This document shows, piece after piece, positions 7,912 through 16,755 of a stretch of DNA of 64,000 nucleotides (the stretch's first letter is position 1; each line of letters opens with the position of its first letter). The notes under the pieces are model-generated. The model did not search any database. It worked only from the letters and a program-made list of their open reading frames with translations, and had not been told where the DNA came from. Location: contig JAUWMI010000006.1 of assembly GCA_030613245.1 (NCBI GenBank), forward strand, positions 1 to 64,000, in the 5' to 3' direction. Origin of the DNA: Candidatus Sumerlaeota bacterium (GTDB lineage: Bacteria > Sumerlaeota > Sumerlaeia > MWCT01 > JAUWMI01). Position numbers and translations under genes: made by a program.

Positions 7912-8724
7912 ATGAGCACTGCGCTTCCAGAGGCTACGCTGGATTTGTCGGTCGTGATGATCAACTACCGCATGCGCCACCAGCTCGAGCAGAGTCTGGC
8001 ATCCATTTTTGCGCGGCCGGCGTCATGCAAGTTTGAAGTTGTGCTGGTCAATAAACCCTCGGGAGACGGTACGGAAGAGCTCATCCCAAAGAGCTATCCG
8101 TCAGTGCGTCTCGTATCGCACGAGCAGTTTGGCATTGCGGAGATGCGCAATATCGGCATTCGGAATTCCTCAGGGCGTTATCTGCTGATGCTCGATGCAG
8201 ACACGGAAGTGCTTGAGGGGTGCTTTGATGCGCTGGTCGAATTTATGGACGCGCATTCTGACGTAGGCGGCGCAGGCGCAAAGACCCTCAGACCTGATGG
8301 CTCGCTCGAATATTCGGGCAAGCGCTTCTATACGCTGGCGACTATTTTCGTGCGTCGCACGCCGCTTGGCCGCTTGTTTCCGAACAATCGCTGGGACCGC
8401 CATCACCTGATGATGGATGCGGATCATGACCAGGTGCTGGATATTGACTGGATGGCGGGCGCTTGCTATCTGATGCGGCGCGCGAGTGTCGAGCAGGTCG
8501 GTCTGTTTGACGAGGATTATTATTTCGGCTTTGAAGATGTGGATTGGTGCTACCGCGCAAAGCAGCACGGCTGGCGCATTTGCTACGTGCCGCAAGCCAG
8601 GATCATTCACCACGTCCAGCGCTCAAGTGCGCGCGGGCTAAATCGTATGGCCTGGGAACATCTGAAAAGCGGATGGCGTTTTTATAAGAAGCACCACTTG
8701 CGCAGGTCCCCATCTGCTCGGTAG
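7912..8724 (+). CDS. Glycosyltransferase family 2 (rhamnosyltransferase-like)
   Basis: The 270-residue soluble GT-A enzyme is predicted to transfer a sugar from a nucleotide donor onto a surface polysaccharide or glycolipid. SVVMINYRM opens the fold, LDADTEV contains the metal-binding DxD, and the C-terminal half has WMAGACYLMRR, a FDEDYYFGFEDVDWCYRAKQ acceptor/base region and an IHH motif, as in WbbL-like rhamnosyltransferases. There is no membrane segment. It precedes a B12-binding radical SAM gene on the same strand by 222 bases. GAGGAA lies upstream of the ATG. Confidence 0.9.
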   Translation: MSTALPEATLDLSVVMINYRMRHQLEQSLASIFARPASCKFEVVLVNKPSGDGTEELIPKSYPSVRLVSHEQFGIAEMRNIGIRNSSGRYLLMLDADTEVLEGCFDALVEFMDAHSDVGGAGAKTLRPDGSLEYSGKRFYTLATIFVRRTPLGRLFPNNRWDRHHLMMDADHDQVLDIDWMAGACYLMRRASVEQVGLFDEDYYFGFEDVDWCYRAKQHGWRICYVPQARIIHHVQRSSARGLNRMAWEHLKSGWRFYKKHHLRRSPSAR

Positions 8725-8765
8725 ATTTTCTGTCCGTTGTTCAATTATTCGCGAACCTCAAAAAG

Positions 8766-8805
8766 TAACACGAATGATCACGAATAGACACGAATAAACA
8801 CACCA
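8766..8805. repeat. Fragment of the ACACGAAT long repeat
   Basis: AGTAACACGAATGATCACG and the following ACACGAATAAACACAC match part of the unit found in tandem at 1-427. Confidence 0.55.
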
Positions 8806-8946
8806 GTAGGATTATGGAAAAGCGGTTCTTTATTGACTTTTCACGCCTGTTCGGAATAAACTACAGTGTTATATTTCAGAAGATTTGCGCCCGGGAAATT
8901 TCTCTGATTTCTTTCGCTTTATTGGTGGCAAACTGGAGATTTTGCT

Positions 8947-10389
8947 GTGTCTATGAAGATCACACTGATCACGCCGCCGGCATTGGTTGGCAAGCTGGCT
9001 GCCGACCGCGTGTTCGGCTGCAATTACGGCTACTATGCTGTCCCCAACATATTTATTCTCACCTGTGCTGCGGTGCTCGAGCAAGAAGGATATAAGATCC
9101 GCTACGTTGATGGCGCCATTGAGAACTGGACTCGCAACGACCTGATCGAGTATCTCAAACGCGACGATAGCGACCTGTATGTCTTCTACACGGTGTACCT
9201 CGCCAAGGAGACCGACCTGCAAACACTCAGCCTGATTCGCGAGCTGCGTGGCAACGTGAAAGTCGCCTTCATAGGCCCTGTGCCCACCGAGACGCCGGAA
9301 AAGTTCCTCCTTGACGAGAATGTCTACGTGATACGTGGGGAACCGGAGATCACCCTGAAAGAATTCGTCGCTGCCCTGCGAGATCATCGGCCTATAGATC
9401 ACGTCGAGAGTCTCTCGTATCGGCGCAATGGTCAATTTCAGCACAACCCCATGCGGCGCGTGATTAATGATCTCGACACACTACCTCTGCCTGCGCGTCA
9501 CCTCATTGATAAGAATCGCTACTATAATCCGAAAATCGGCATTCGGCCTTTCTCTGTGATTCTGGCCTCCCGCGGATGTAGCTACCAGTGTACCTACTGT
9601 GTGCCCTGCTCGCTATCCTTTGCCCGCGAACTCGAATATAAGGCATACCTGAACCGCAAGCCGCCGGTGCGCCAGCGCTCGGCCAAGAACGTGCTGGAAG
9701 AGGTGCGGATGCTCAAGGCCGAAGGCTATCGCTCGATTGGCTTCATTGACGATCAGTTCATCTGGAACGAAAATCGCGTGATCGAGTTGTGCGAGGGGTT
9801 AAAAGAGATAGATATCGAGTGGGGCTGTCTGGCGCGCGCAGACCGCCTGAATGAACGCATCGTGCGGAAATTCGCGGAGTCGAAATGCCAGTATGTGGAT
9901 ATCGGCGTCGAATCATTCAACCAGGAGATTCTCGATGACCTGAAAAAAGACCTCGATGTCAAAACTATCTACCACGCAATTGACCTGCTCAAGAAGTACA
10001 AAATCACGGCGAAGATTAACGTGCTGATTGCTGCCACGCCTCTTGAGACCGAAGAGACAATTCTCGAGAACATTCGTATTGTTAAAAAAATTCGGCCGGA
10101 TTCCGTTATGTACGGCATCACCAACCCCTTCCCTGGGACGGATTTCCACAAAATCGCCAAGCGCGAAGGCTGGTTGCTGTACGATGAGTACAAGCCCGTG
10201 GATGTGCAGAAGGAGTGTATCATTAGCTATCCTCACCTGAGCAATCGCAAGATAGAAAAGCTGGCACGCAAGGCAAACTTGAGTTTCTTCCTCAGTCCGC
10301 ATTTCCTGCTTCAGAATCTTAAGAAAATCCGTACGGGTGGCGATTTCCTCCGCGCCTGTATTTCCTTCAAACGTAAACTGTTCGATTGA
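8947..10389 (+). CDS. B12-binding-domain radical SAM protein
   Basis: The 480-residue product has an N-terminal cobalamin-binding-like Rossmann region (residues 1-150), including LITPPALVGKL and a VRGEPEITL turn. The radical SAM cluster motif CSYQCTYC (Cys 211, 215, 218) follows. Residues 225-430 contain the SAM-binding barrel with GFIDDQFIWN, DIGVESFNQEIL and ITNPFPGTDFHKIA. Members methylate or rearrange unactivated carbons in lipids, cofactors, antibiotics or sugars; the substrate cannot be told from sequence. The canonical B12 ligand DxHxxG is not visible, so cobalamin binding may be base-off or lost. The GTG start fits GGAGAT seven bases upstream better than the ATG six bases later. Flanking glycosyltransferases suggest a glycan or lipid target. 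Confidence 0.85.
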   Translation: MSMKITLITPPALVGKLAADRVFGCNYGYYAVPNIFILTCAAVLEQEGYKIRYVDGAIENWTRNDLIEYLKRDDSDLYVFYTVYLAKETDLQTLSLIRELRGNVKVAFIGPVPTETPEKFLLDENVYVIRGEPEITLKEFVAALRDHRPIDHVESLSYRRNGQFQHNPMRRVINDLDTLPLPARHLIDKNRYYNPKIGIRPFSVILASRGCSYQCTYCVPCSLSFARELEYKAYLNRKPPVRQRSAKNVLEEVRMLKAEGYRSIGFIDDQFIWNENRVIELCEGLKEIDIEWGCLARADRLNERIVRKFAESKCQYVDIGVESFNQEILDDLKKDLDVKTIYHAIDLLKKYKITAKINVLIAATPLETEETILENIRIVKKIRPDSVMYGITNPFPGTDFHKIAKREGWLLYDEYKPVDVQKECIISYPHLSNRKIEKLARKANLSFFLSPHFLLQNLKKIRTGGDFLRACISFKRKLFD

Positions 10390-10429
10390 TTCCTCTTCAT
10401 TTGCCCCCATACGACTAAAGCCACGGAGA

Positions 10430-10500
10430 AACGGAGTAGTGAATTGTAAATTGCAAATTGGAAAATGCAAAATGCAAATTTAAAATTTCTGGGGTGTTCG
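10430..10500. repeat. AT-rich dispersed repeat (AATTGTAAATTGCAAATTGG), partial copy
   Basis: The block AATTGTAAATTGCAAATTGG, AAAATGCAAAATGCAAATTT occurs here, again at about 10858-10910, and in reverse at about 36230-36285. It is preceded by an ACGGAG tandem in each copy. Confidence 0.8.
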
Positions 10501-10539
10501 GGTAGGACAACAAGAATTGTTAAACGTTAATCTGCGGTT

Positions 10540-10705
10540 ACAATTCAAATAACAAACAAATTTACAAACAATTTACCACGAATGGACACAAGTAAACACA
10601 AATATGCACGAATAAATACATCAGATTTGTTTACATTCGTGTTAGGTCTTTTCTTAAGTATTTATCTGCGTTTATCTGCGTTAATCTGCGTTCATCAGCG
10701 GTTTA
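10540..10705. repeat. Inverted copy of the left-edge long repeat
   Basis: Read on the minus strand this gives the same order as at 1-427: an AACCGCTGATGAACGCAGAT block, AAATACTTAAGAAAAG, ACACGAATGT, then GTGTTTACTTGTGTCCATTC, GTGGTAAATTGTTTGTAAAT and TTGTTATTTGAAT. It is a single copy rather than a tandem, so the family is dispersed in both orientations. Confidence 0.85.
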
Positions 10706-10754
10706 GAATCGGTTTTTCGATCTATTTTTGAAACCGCAGAAGCACGCGGATTTT

Positions 10755-10780
10755 GTAGGGGCACGCTGCGGCGTGCCCCT
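10755..10780. repeat. GTAGGGG-family hairpin (inner arm cacgctg/cggcgtg)
   Basis: GTAGGGGCACGC and GCGTGCCCCTGC form the stem. The inner arm nearly equals that of the copy at 428-455, and both lie beside copies of the same long repeat, suggesting the two elements travel or co-localise together. Confidence 0.75.
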
Positions 10781-10838
10781 GCCTTATAAATCTCCGTGTC
10801 TCTGTGCCTCTGTGGCAATTTGTAATGAAAAGTAGAAC

Positions 10839-10978
10839 CACGGAGGCACGGAGGATTTAATTGTAAATTGCAAATTGGAAAATGCAAAATGCAAATTTAA
10901 AATTTAATATTTACAATTTTCATTTTACAATCTTTTGCTGTTTAATGATCTCTGTGTCTCTGTGTCTCTGTGGCAATT
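10839..10978. repeat. AT-rich dispersed repeat, full copy with ACGGAG and CTCTGTG flanks
   Basis: About 100 bases of the core (roughly 10849-10948) are repeated in reverse orientation at 36193-36292 with few mismatches. It begins with CACGGAGGCACGGAGG, contains the AATTGTAAATTGCAAATTGG block and CAATCTTTTGCTGTTTAATG, and ends with tandem TCTGTGTCTC units just before the glycosyltransferase stop codon. Confidence 0.85.
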
Positions 10979-10982
10979 ACCC

Positions 10983-12143
10983 CTAATCGCCAGGCCTGTT
11001 GTGTTTTGATTTATAGAGTTCGGTGTAGAGGGCGAGGGTTTTGCGGGCGCAGAGTTCCCACGAGAACATCCGGATGTGCTCCAGCCCTTTATCGCGCAGC
11101 TGTTCACGCAGACGGTGTGTCATAATCAGCTCCTTCATCTTCTCTGCCATCTCGTAGTAGTTGTGCGGATCAAAGGTGATGCCTGCTTCTTTGGCAATTT
11201 CGCGCAGCGACGAGGTGTTCGACACAATAACGGGTACGCCGCACGCCATTGCCTCGAGCACTGGCAGGCCGAAGCCTTCGTAAAGCGAAGGACATATGAA
11301 AAGCAGCGCGCTGTTATAGATCATGGGCAGGTGTTCTTCGGTCACATAGCCGGCAAAGATGACGTCGCGCTTGAGGCGGAGCTGCTTCACTGTCTGGCTA
11401 ATGTGTTCGGCCTTCCATCCCTGGCGGCCGACAATCACGAGTTTCGGAGGATTATGGAGAATCTCTTTGAGGCGTTTATAGGCGAAGAGGAGTCCTTCGA
11501 AATTCTTGCGTGGCTCCAGGGTCGAGACGCTGAGGATATAGTTATTGGGCAGGCAGTACTCTTCACGGATTGATTCGAGTAAATTCTTATCCAGGATGAG
11601 GCGGAAGGTGGTGGTATCAATCCCTCCATAGATAACGGTGATCTTCTCGGCAGGGATATTGAGCAGTTTGATCAGGTCGTTTTTAGTATGGTTCGAGACG
11701 GCAATTATGCGATCGAGGTGTTTGAGTCGGCGGGGGAGAGTGTGCAGGTGATATTTCCCGCCCAGGACGTCGCAGTCTTCGGGATGCATAAGGAAGTAGA
11801 GATCGTAGACCGTAGCGACGCGGAGTCCGGTCAACTGTGGCGGCACGTATGTTGAAGCGGAATGGAACAGATCGAGCTTGCCGAGGAAGAGTTCTATCGG
11901 CGGGGCATGCAGGTAGCGCCACAGGTTGATGAGCAACGGCCCGGGCACGTGGAACTGTTTTATCGTTACGTTAGGCTGTTTGAGTAGGCTCGCGTCGGGC
12001 AGGGACCGCGTATAGGAATTCAAAAAGATCACATACTGATTTTCGTGATCAAGAGCGAGGAGGTTACGGAGCAGATTGAGCGTATAATAACCGACGCCGG
12101 TCTTTTCAGGCAGAATGGAAGATGCGTCAATTCCGATTCGCAT
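10983..12143 (-). CDS. Glycosyltransferase family 4 (GT-B)
   Basis: The 386-residue product is a retaining GT-B enzyme. The N-terminus MRIGIDASSILPEKTGVGYY carries the acceptor-side glycine-rich loop. LSVSTLEPRKNF marks the start of the donor domain, and [21 protein letters not shown] is the E-x7-E donor-binding motif. Its N-terminal layout, linker and C-terminal FSWELCARKTLALY resemble the other GT4 at 58997, so the two are likely paralogues. No membrane segment; a cytoplasmic role on lipid-linked or surface glycan is inferred. Repeats occupy the whole region downstream. Confidence 0.9.
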   Translation of the reverse strand: MRIGIDASSILPEKTGVGYYTLNLLRNLLALDHENQYVIFLNSYTRSLPDASLLKQPNVTIKQFHVPGPLLINLWRYLHAPPIELFLGKLDLFHSASTYVPPQLTGLRVATVYDLYFLMHPEDCDVLGGKYHLHTLPRRLKHLDRIIAVSNHTKNDLIKLLNIPAEKITVIYGGIDTTTFRLILDKNLLESIREEYCLPNNYILSVSTLEPRKNFEGLLFAYKRLKEILHNPPKLVIVGRQGWKAEHISQTVKQLRLKRDVIFAGYVTEEHLPMIYNSALLFICPSLYEGFGLPVLEAMACGVPVIVSNTSSLREIAKEAGITFDPHNYYEMAEKMKELIMTHRLREQLRDKGLEHIRMFSWELCARKTLALYTELYKSKHNRPGD

Positions 12144-12212
12144 ACGTGTCTATGAAAGGACAGGCTCCTGAGGTAGGGTTCCAGTCCATCAGGGAATTTC
12201 AAACTGTGCATA

Positions 12213-12241
12213 GTCTATAGCCCGCCTAGGCGGGTGATTAC
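12213..12241. repeat. CTATAGC-family hairpin
   Basis: TCTATAGCCCGCC and GGCGGGTGATTAC form a stem around TA. The same outer words (TCTATAGC, ATTAC) enclose a different inner stem at 30040-30071. Confidence 0.6.
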
Positions 12242-12280
12242 AAGCATTTTTTCTGCATCGCAGATCCGGAGGTGGGGTAA

Positions 12281-14632
12281 TTATCGTGACGCTGTGGTGT
12301 GTTGCGAAGTGGAGCCGCAGCGCTGAATCCAGCGGGTGGATGCGTTCGCCTCGGCTGAGCACCTGTCCTCGAGAAACGCCGCTCGCGCTTGTTGGAACTT
12401 TCGCCGCGCCTCTTCTACATTTCCCTTTGCCAAGTGCTCGCGGGCTTCGCAGAAGAGCTGATAACCAGAAACCGGCAGAAGGGCATCGCCGAGCACGTAC
12501 GTATTAAAAAAGCCTGCCCAGTTCCATCCGGAGCTTGCCGGGGTTTTGGAAAGGGAATTCTGGAATGGATCAATCTCAGCGCACACCTGGTTCAAGGTGT
12601 GGACAAGGTTGAAGTTGGTCGGTCTGAGCTTGCGAGCCTTAATGTAGCGGACGACATCAGCGAGCGACCGCTGGTCATCCGACAGGATACGCAGTCTCTG
12701 GTCAATGAGGAAGAAGATCATGCAAGCTTTATTATAGGTGAACCAGACCAGGCTGGCGTCGCCCGTGGTCCAATGGAGCTTCTTTGGCTCGCCGGTTTGT
12801 GACAGCTGAGCGACGCTGCGGTCTTTGCCTTCGGCGTGGAGCGTTTTGAGCCGATCAAGATCGGCCGTGATGCGTTCGCGCAGGCGAGCATTGGTCAAGC
12901 CCAGGGTATCTGGTACCAGGGCGTCATAATACATGGCCATGCCTTCGCCGCACCATTCGTCGCCGCCAATAGCTGCGGCATGGCAAATCTCATGGGCCAG
13001 AAAGCCGATATCCGCCAATTTGCGGCGCTCAGGAATTATAAAGCCCGTTGGATACGCACTCGACCCGATGCCCCTCACATTTTTCGGGGCGAGCATGATT
13101 GCGTACTTTTCAAACGGAAATCCATTGAACTCGCGCTGAAAGTATTCGCAGATTTTCAGGCAGTTCTGCACATCCCCGGACGCCTCATCCGGGGGGATTG
13201 AGCCCTTGGCCGAAGCATCGGGACTTTTCGATGGATAAGCGACGACGAATTCCGTGTCACCGAATTTTTGGCGCACTTCCTGATACTGTCCGACCACGCA
13301 GACTGCGTCCGTGAGATGGCGGCGTGGATATACGGGATCGCAGCGCCAACCTTCTTCTGTTTCATACCAGGGCGTGACCATTCGCCATCCTTTGGGAAGT
13401 TCAGATGTAACGGTGATGGAGGCGATCGGCGAGTTTTCTGGATAGAGAAACGTTGTCCACCCATCAATGCAACCACCGGACTCGTTCAAATCCATGGGGT
13501 AGACAGGATTCGCGTGTTCAGGATCGCGCACGCGCGCATTGACTTGATAGTTGACTGTGATGGTGGAGAATGCCGCCGGGCTGATTTTCCACTTGCCATC
13601 GTCGGTATGGAGAACGGTGAGTGCCTGGCTTGAAGGGCCGATTGCAGTTACGGTTTCAATCTGGCCAAGGTCGCTACAGCTGCGGAGGTAGAGCGTGGGT
13701 TTTGAGAAGTCACGCACGGTGAGCACAACATCAAACTTGCCGGAAGATGGATTCGTTACCCGAATCTTGTATGCCAGATGTGTTCCCAGAGTATGAAGTG
13801 GCGGTTTGAGACAGACGAGCGAGTTTTGTTTGGCTGTGGCTTGGCTCCAGGCGGCTGCAGCCGCCTGACGAAGTTTGGTGCAGGCGTCGCTAGAGCTCAT
13901 CAGGAGCCGTGCGTTAGCCCAGTCAGCATGGTCGCAGGCCTCTCGGCCCAGGTCATCAGCGCGCAGTATGAGCTCGCGTACGCCGTCAAGGGCAACGTCA
14001 ATTTCTTCGGGTGCGCTTCCTGTTCGCATAGCCTTGCTCGAATAGAGAAGCCGAGCATCGCCGTATACGAGGAACCGTACGTCAGCGTCCTGCGGAGAGC
14101 CTTTTTCACGCACCTCATCATCAATTCCGACAGAGGCACGAAATCTGCGTGCCTGACCGTTGATCGTAAATGTCAGGCTTGAATTAGCATGCGTGCCGAG
14201 ACCTCTGGGAAAATAACGACCACCAATCCGCAACGGATGATTCTCAACCGAGGCATCAAAGTGCAGCTTACCCCACGCCTGATCGGCAAATGATGGAAAG
14301 AGCTCGCTGAGAAAGAGAACAGGAAGGCCGGATTCCATGAGACCAGCTGGGCGGGAGGCACCTGGCTCTGGGGACGTGGCCAATCGCTCGACAGACTGCA
14401 CCCGTGCCTTTGGAATCGTTGTCTCAATCCCGTTGCGCTCGATCCGGTAGCCCGTATCCGTCTCCTCGAGAATAGTGCAGCTAATTCTCTGCCCGCTGAT
14501 CAAGACGAGATAGTCAGCCCGGAGCTCGGAGCAGGTGAGCACTACCAGCGCCACAAAAACGAATGGGAGACAGCTCCGGCCAAAGCGGCCGTTCAGTTTC
14601 CGTAATGTTAATTTTCGGAATCTTATTACCAT
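12281..14632 (-). CDS. Secreted NPCBM-domain protein with M1-like gluzincin metallopeptidase domain
   Basis: The 783-residue product begins with a signal peptide (hydrophobic residues 21-35, cleavage probably after ELRA). Residues about 40-85 form a small SH3-like beta region. Residues about 105-245 match the NPCBM/NEW2 carbohydrate-binding module (PRGLGTHANS, VGIDDEV, D-x-RFLVYGD, ILRADDLG). The C-terminal half carries HEICH at 547-551 with a third ligand Glu in WCGEGMAMYY (Glu 563). This is the HExxH-x-E arrangement of M1-type zinc aminopeptidases, preceded by GIGSSAYPTGF in the position of a substrate loop. The combination suggests a glycan-tethered exported peptidase. The start codon lacks an obvious ribosome-binding site. 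Confidence 0.85.
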   Translation of the reverse strand: MVIRFRKLTLRKLNGRFGRSCLPFVFVALVVLTCSELRADYLVLISGQRISCTILEETDTGYRIERNGIETTIPKARVQSVERLATSPEPGASRPAGLMESGLPVLFLSELFPSFADQAWGKLHFDASVENHPLRIGGRYFPRGLGTHANSSLTFTINGQARRFRASVGIDDEVREKGSPQDADVRFLVYGDARLLYSSKAMRTGSAPEEIDVALDGVRELILRADDLGREACDHADWANARLLMSSSDACTKLRQAAAAAWSQATAKQNSLVCLKPPLHTLGTHLAYKIRVTNPSSGKFDVVLTVRDFSKPTLYLRSCSDLGQIETVTAIGPSSQALTVLHTDDGKWKISPAAFSTITVNYQVNARVRDPEHANPVYPMDLNESGGCIDGWTTFLYPENSPIASITVTSELPKGWRMVTPWYETEEGWRCDPVYPRRHLTDAVCVVGQYQEVRQKFGDTEFVVAYPSKSPDASAKGSIPPDEASGDVQNCLKICEYFQREFNGFPFEKYAIMLAPKNVRGIGSSAYPTGFIIPERRKLADIGFLAHEICHAAAIGGDEWCGEGMAMYYDALVPDTLGLTNARLRERITADLDRLKTLHAEGKDRSVAQLSQTGEPKKLHWTTGDASLVWFTYNKACMIFFLIDQRLRILSDDQRSLADVVRYIKARKLRPTNFNLVHTLNQVCAEIDPFQNSLSKTPASSGWNWAGFFNTYVLGDALLPVSGYQLFCEAREHLAKGNVEEARRKFQQARAAFLEDRCSAEANASTRWIQRCGSTSQHTTASR

Positions 14633-14710
14633 CGCAATAAAAAAATTTGCAGCGTATAAAGCTAACGGTCAACTTAATTCTGATAGATCTGCTGCCTGCC
14701 GCATTGTTTT

Positions 14711-14735
14711 GGGCAACCACAAGGGTTGCCCCTAC
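14711..14735. repeat. GTAGGGG-family hairpin, half copy
   Basis: GGGCAACC and GGGTTGCC form the inner stem and CCCCTAC remains as the right outer arm; the left outer arm has decayed. Confidence 0.6.
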
Positions 14736-14847
14736 GACATCTATATTATCTGGCCTGGGCCGCAAGGGATAAGGGAGTCGCTTTCAGGGAACAGCAGATT
14801 CTAACTTTAGCCTTCTTAGTAGAATGCGATCAGGCTAGGCGATCACC

Positions 14848-16755
14848 TCAGCCGAAGAAGATGGGGCATTTGCTGACCAGGCGGGGAACTGGCAAGGGGC
14901 GAAACGGCATGGCTTCGGTCTTCTTGCGCACGAGTTCGACAAACTCATCAACGCTCATCTGGCGCTGGCTATCGTCTTCGCGTGAGCGCACTGTGAGCAT
15001 GCCCGACTGATGTTCTTTTTTGCCTACTACGAGCAAGTAATGAATCCACTCTGTTTCGCCATTGCGGATTTTCTTCCCCACGGTGTCGTCGCGATCATCT
15101 ACGTCTGCACGAATGTCGCGGCGCGAAAGTGTGTCGCATAGCGAGACGGCGAACTCCACGTAGTCGCGCGACACGGGAATGATCCGTGCCTGTGTAGGTG
15201 CCAGCCAGAGTGGAAACATCGGCTTCCGCCCCTGGTCGACATCAATGGCGATGTTTTCGAGAATTGTGCACAGTGTGCGCTCGATGCTGCCAAAGCTCGA
15301 GGCGTGAATGATCACCGGGCAGGGATGTTTCTTGCCATCTTCGTCAATGTAGCCAATATTGAATCGCTCGCCATCCTTGACGTCCCATTGCACCGTGGAA
15401 ATCTGGATATTCGCCTTATCCTGTGTGATGCTCTGGTATTCGTTCTTGATCGCGTAGTAGTGGCTCATGTGAGGCATGAGTTTAAAGAAAGCAGGCACAC
15501 CAATTTTTGTCCCTATGCTGATAAGCCAGTCGCGACTCTCCTCAAAAAAGTCTACAGTCCCTTCCCAGCCAAGCACCCAGCGGCCGCTCGCTATGATGTC
15601 GTTCATGAGCTCGGCGAATTTCAGGCAGAGGACTTCGTATTCCCTTCGAGCTTCTTCAATGCTGGAGCAGGCGGCGTGCATGTCGGTCATCATGAAGTTG
15701 CGCACGCGTTTCAGGCCGCTCACTTCGCCTTCCTGCTCGTTGCGGAAACAGGTGGCCTCTTCATAGACTTTTAGCGGCGATTGCTTGTACGTGAACCGCA
15801 CGTTCTGCATAAAGGGAAAGCCAAGGGGATCCGAGGCGTAGCGCAGGTAGCAGACGCCTCGACCGCCGTCTACCTGGTAGTCGCGTTCGAAGAATTCGCC
15901 CATAAGCTCGCCTACGACGTTATTATCCCCGCGAATGAGGATGGGGTTTTTCATCTCGCTTGCTCCCCACTCATGCGCAAGGCGCCCTGCGTAGTCGAGA
16001 ATAAGTTTTTGCATTAACAGACCCTTGGGATACCACTTATAGTGCCCCTTCTCTGACACTTCACAATAATCCACCAGCTCGTGCTCGCGCATATAGGTGA
16101 TATGCTTGGGGATGCCCTCGGTCTTCACACCGCCGGTCAGCTCGTTCGTCACGAATTGCCTGAGCAGCTTATAGACAGGCTGCTGATTGTTAAAGATGGG
16201 GCAGTCGGCAAACGTGGAGGGAGTGACGTCGAAGGTCTTGCCCTCATGATCCACGAGGATGTAACGGGTAAATTCGCTGGGCTTTCGCTCTGGGGCTTCT
16301 TCCTTGAGGATCGGTTTAACCGGCTTCTCGCCAGGGATATAGCGGCCGCTCCATTCCGACAGCGGATGACCGAGACAGGAAATGTCAAATGCCTTGTACC
16401 ATCCGAACGGTGAGCGGATGACCTCTACCGACTCGCTGAGTCTGGTTTCAATCGCCTTCAGCACCTTAAGAGAAATGCGCGCAGTTGCAGGATTTTCCGT
16501 GAGGTGAACGTACGGGTAAAGCACTACGGTCTTGACGTTCAGCTGCTCCGAGCGCTTGAGCGTGTCGGCAGCCATCTGTTCGGCAACCGATTCCGGCGAC
16601 TTCTCATCCCCTTTTTCAACCGATACAAAGACAACCAGGCATTCGCGATCAATCACGACCGGCTGGTCATGAGCCTCGATGCGCTCTGCAGCCGCAGTCG
16701 CTTTCTCGCGGCTCTGGAAGCGAAACGACTTGGTATGAATTCCCAGGGTTCTCAA
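14848..16755 (-). CDS. thrS: Threonyl-tRNA synthetase, archaeal type with archaeal editing domain
   Basis: The enzyme charges tRNA-Thr. I place the start at TTG (16753-16755) because AAAGGAGGT sits seven bases upstream; this gives 635 residues beginning MRTLGIHTKSFRF. Residues 1-145 match the D-aminoacyl-tRNA-deacylase-like editing domain of archaeal ThrRS (LYPYVHLTENPATA, RSPFGWYKAFDISCLGHPLSEW) rather than the bacterial TGS/N2 domains. Residues about 190-510 are the class II core with FRNEQEGEVSGL, a zinc cysteine in EATCFRNE and histidines in TDMHAAC and IIHASSFGSIER. Residues about 515-620 are the anticodon-binding domain. The frame stays open for 56 codons upstream, which would tempt an automatic caller into a long N-terminus. 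An archaeal-type thrS in a bacterium suggests ancient transfer. Confidence 0.93.
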   Translation of the reverse strand: MRTLGIHTKSFRFQSREKATAAAERIEAHDQPVVIDRECLVVFVSVEKGDEKSPESVAEQMAADTLKRSEQLNVKTVVLYPYVHLTENPATARISLKVLKAIETRLSESVEVIRSPFGWYKAFDISCLGHPLSEWSGRYIPGEKPVKPILKEEAPERKPSEFTRYILVDHEGKTFDVTPSTFADCPIFNNQQPVYKLLRQFVTNELTGGVKTEGIPKHITYMREHELVDYCEVSEKGHYKWYPKGLLMQKLILDYAGRLAHEWGASEMKNPILIRGDNNVVGELMGEFFERDYQVDGGRGVCYLRYASDPLGFPFMQNVRFTYKQSPLKVYEEATCFRNEQEGEVSGLKRVRNFMMTDMHAACSSIEEARREYEVLCLKFAELMNDIIASGRWVLGWEGTVDFFEESRDWLISIGTKIGVPAFFKLMPHMSHYYAIKNEYQSITQDKANIQISTVQWDVKDGERFNIGYIDEDGKKHPCPVIIHASSFGSIERTLCTILENIAIDVDQGRKPMFPLWLAPTQARIIPVSRDYVEFAVSLCDTLSRRDIRADVDDRDDTVGKKIRNGETEWIHYLLVVGKKEHQSGMLTVRSREDDSQRQMSVDEFVELVRKKTEAMPFRPLPVPRLVSKCPIFFG

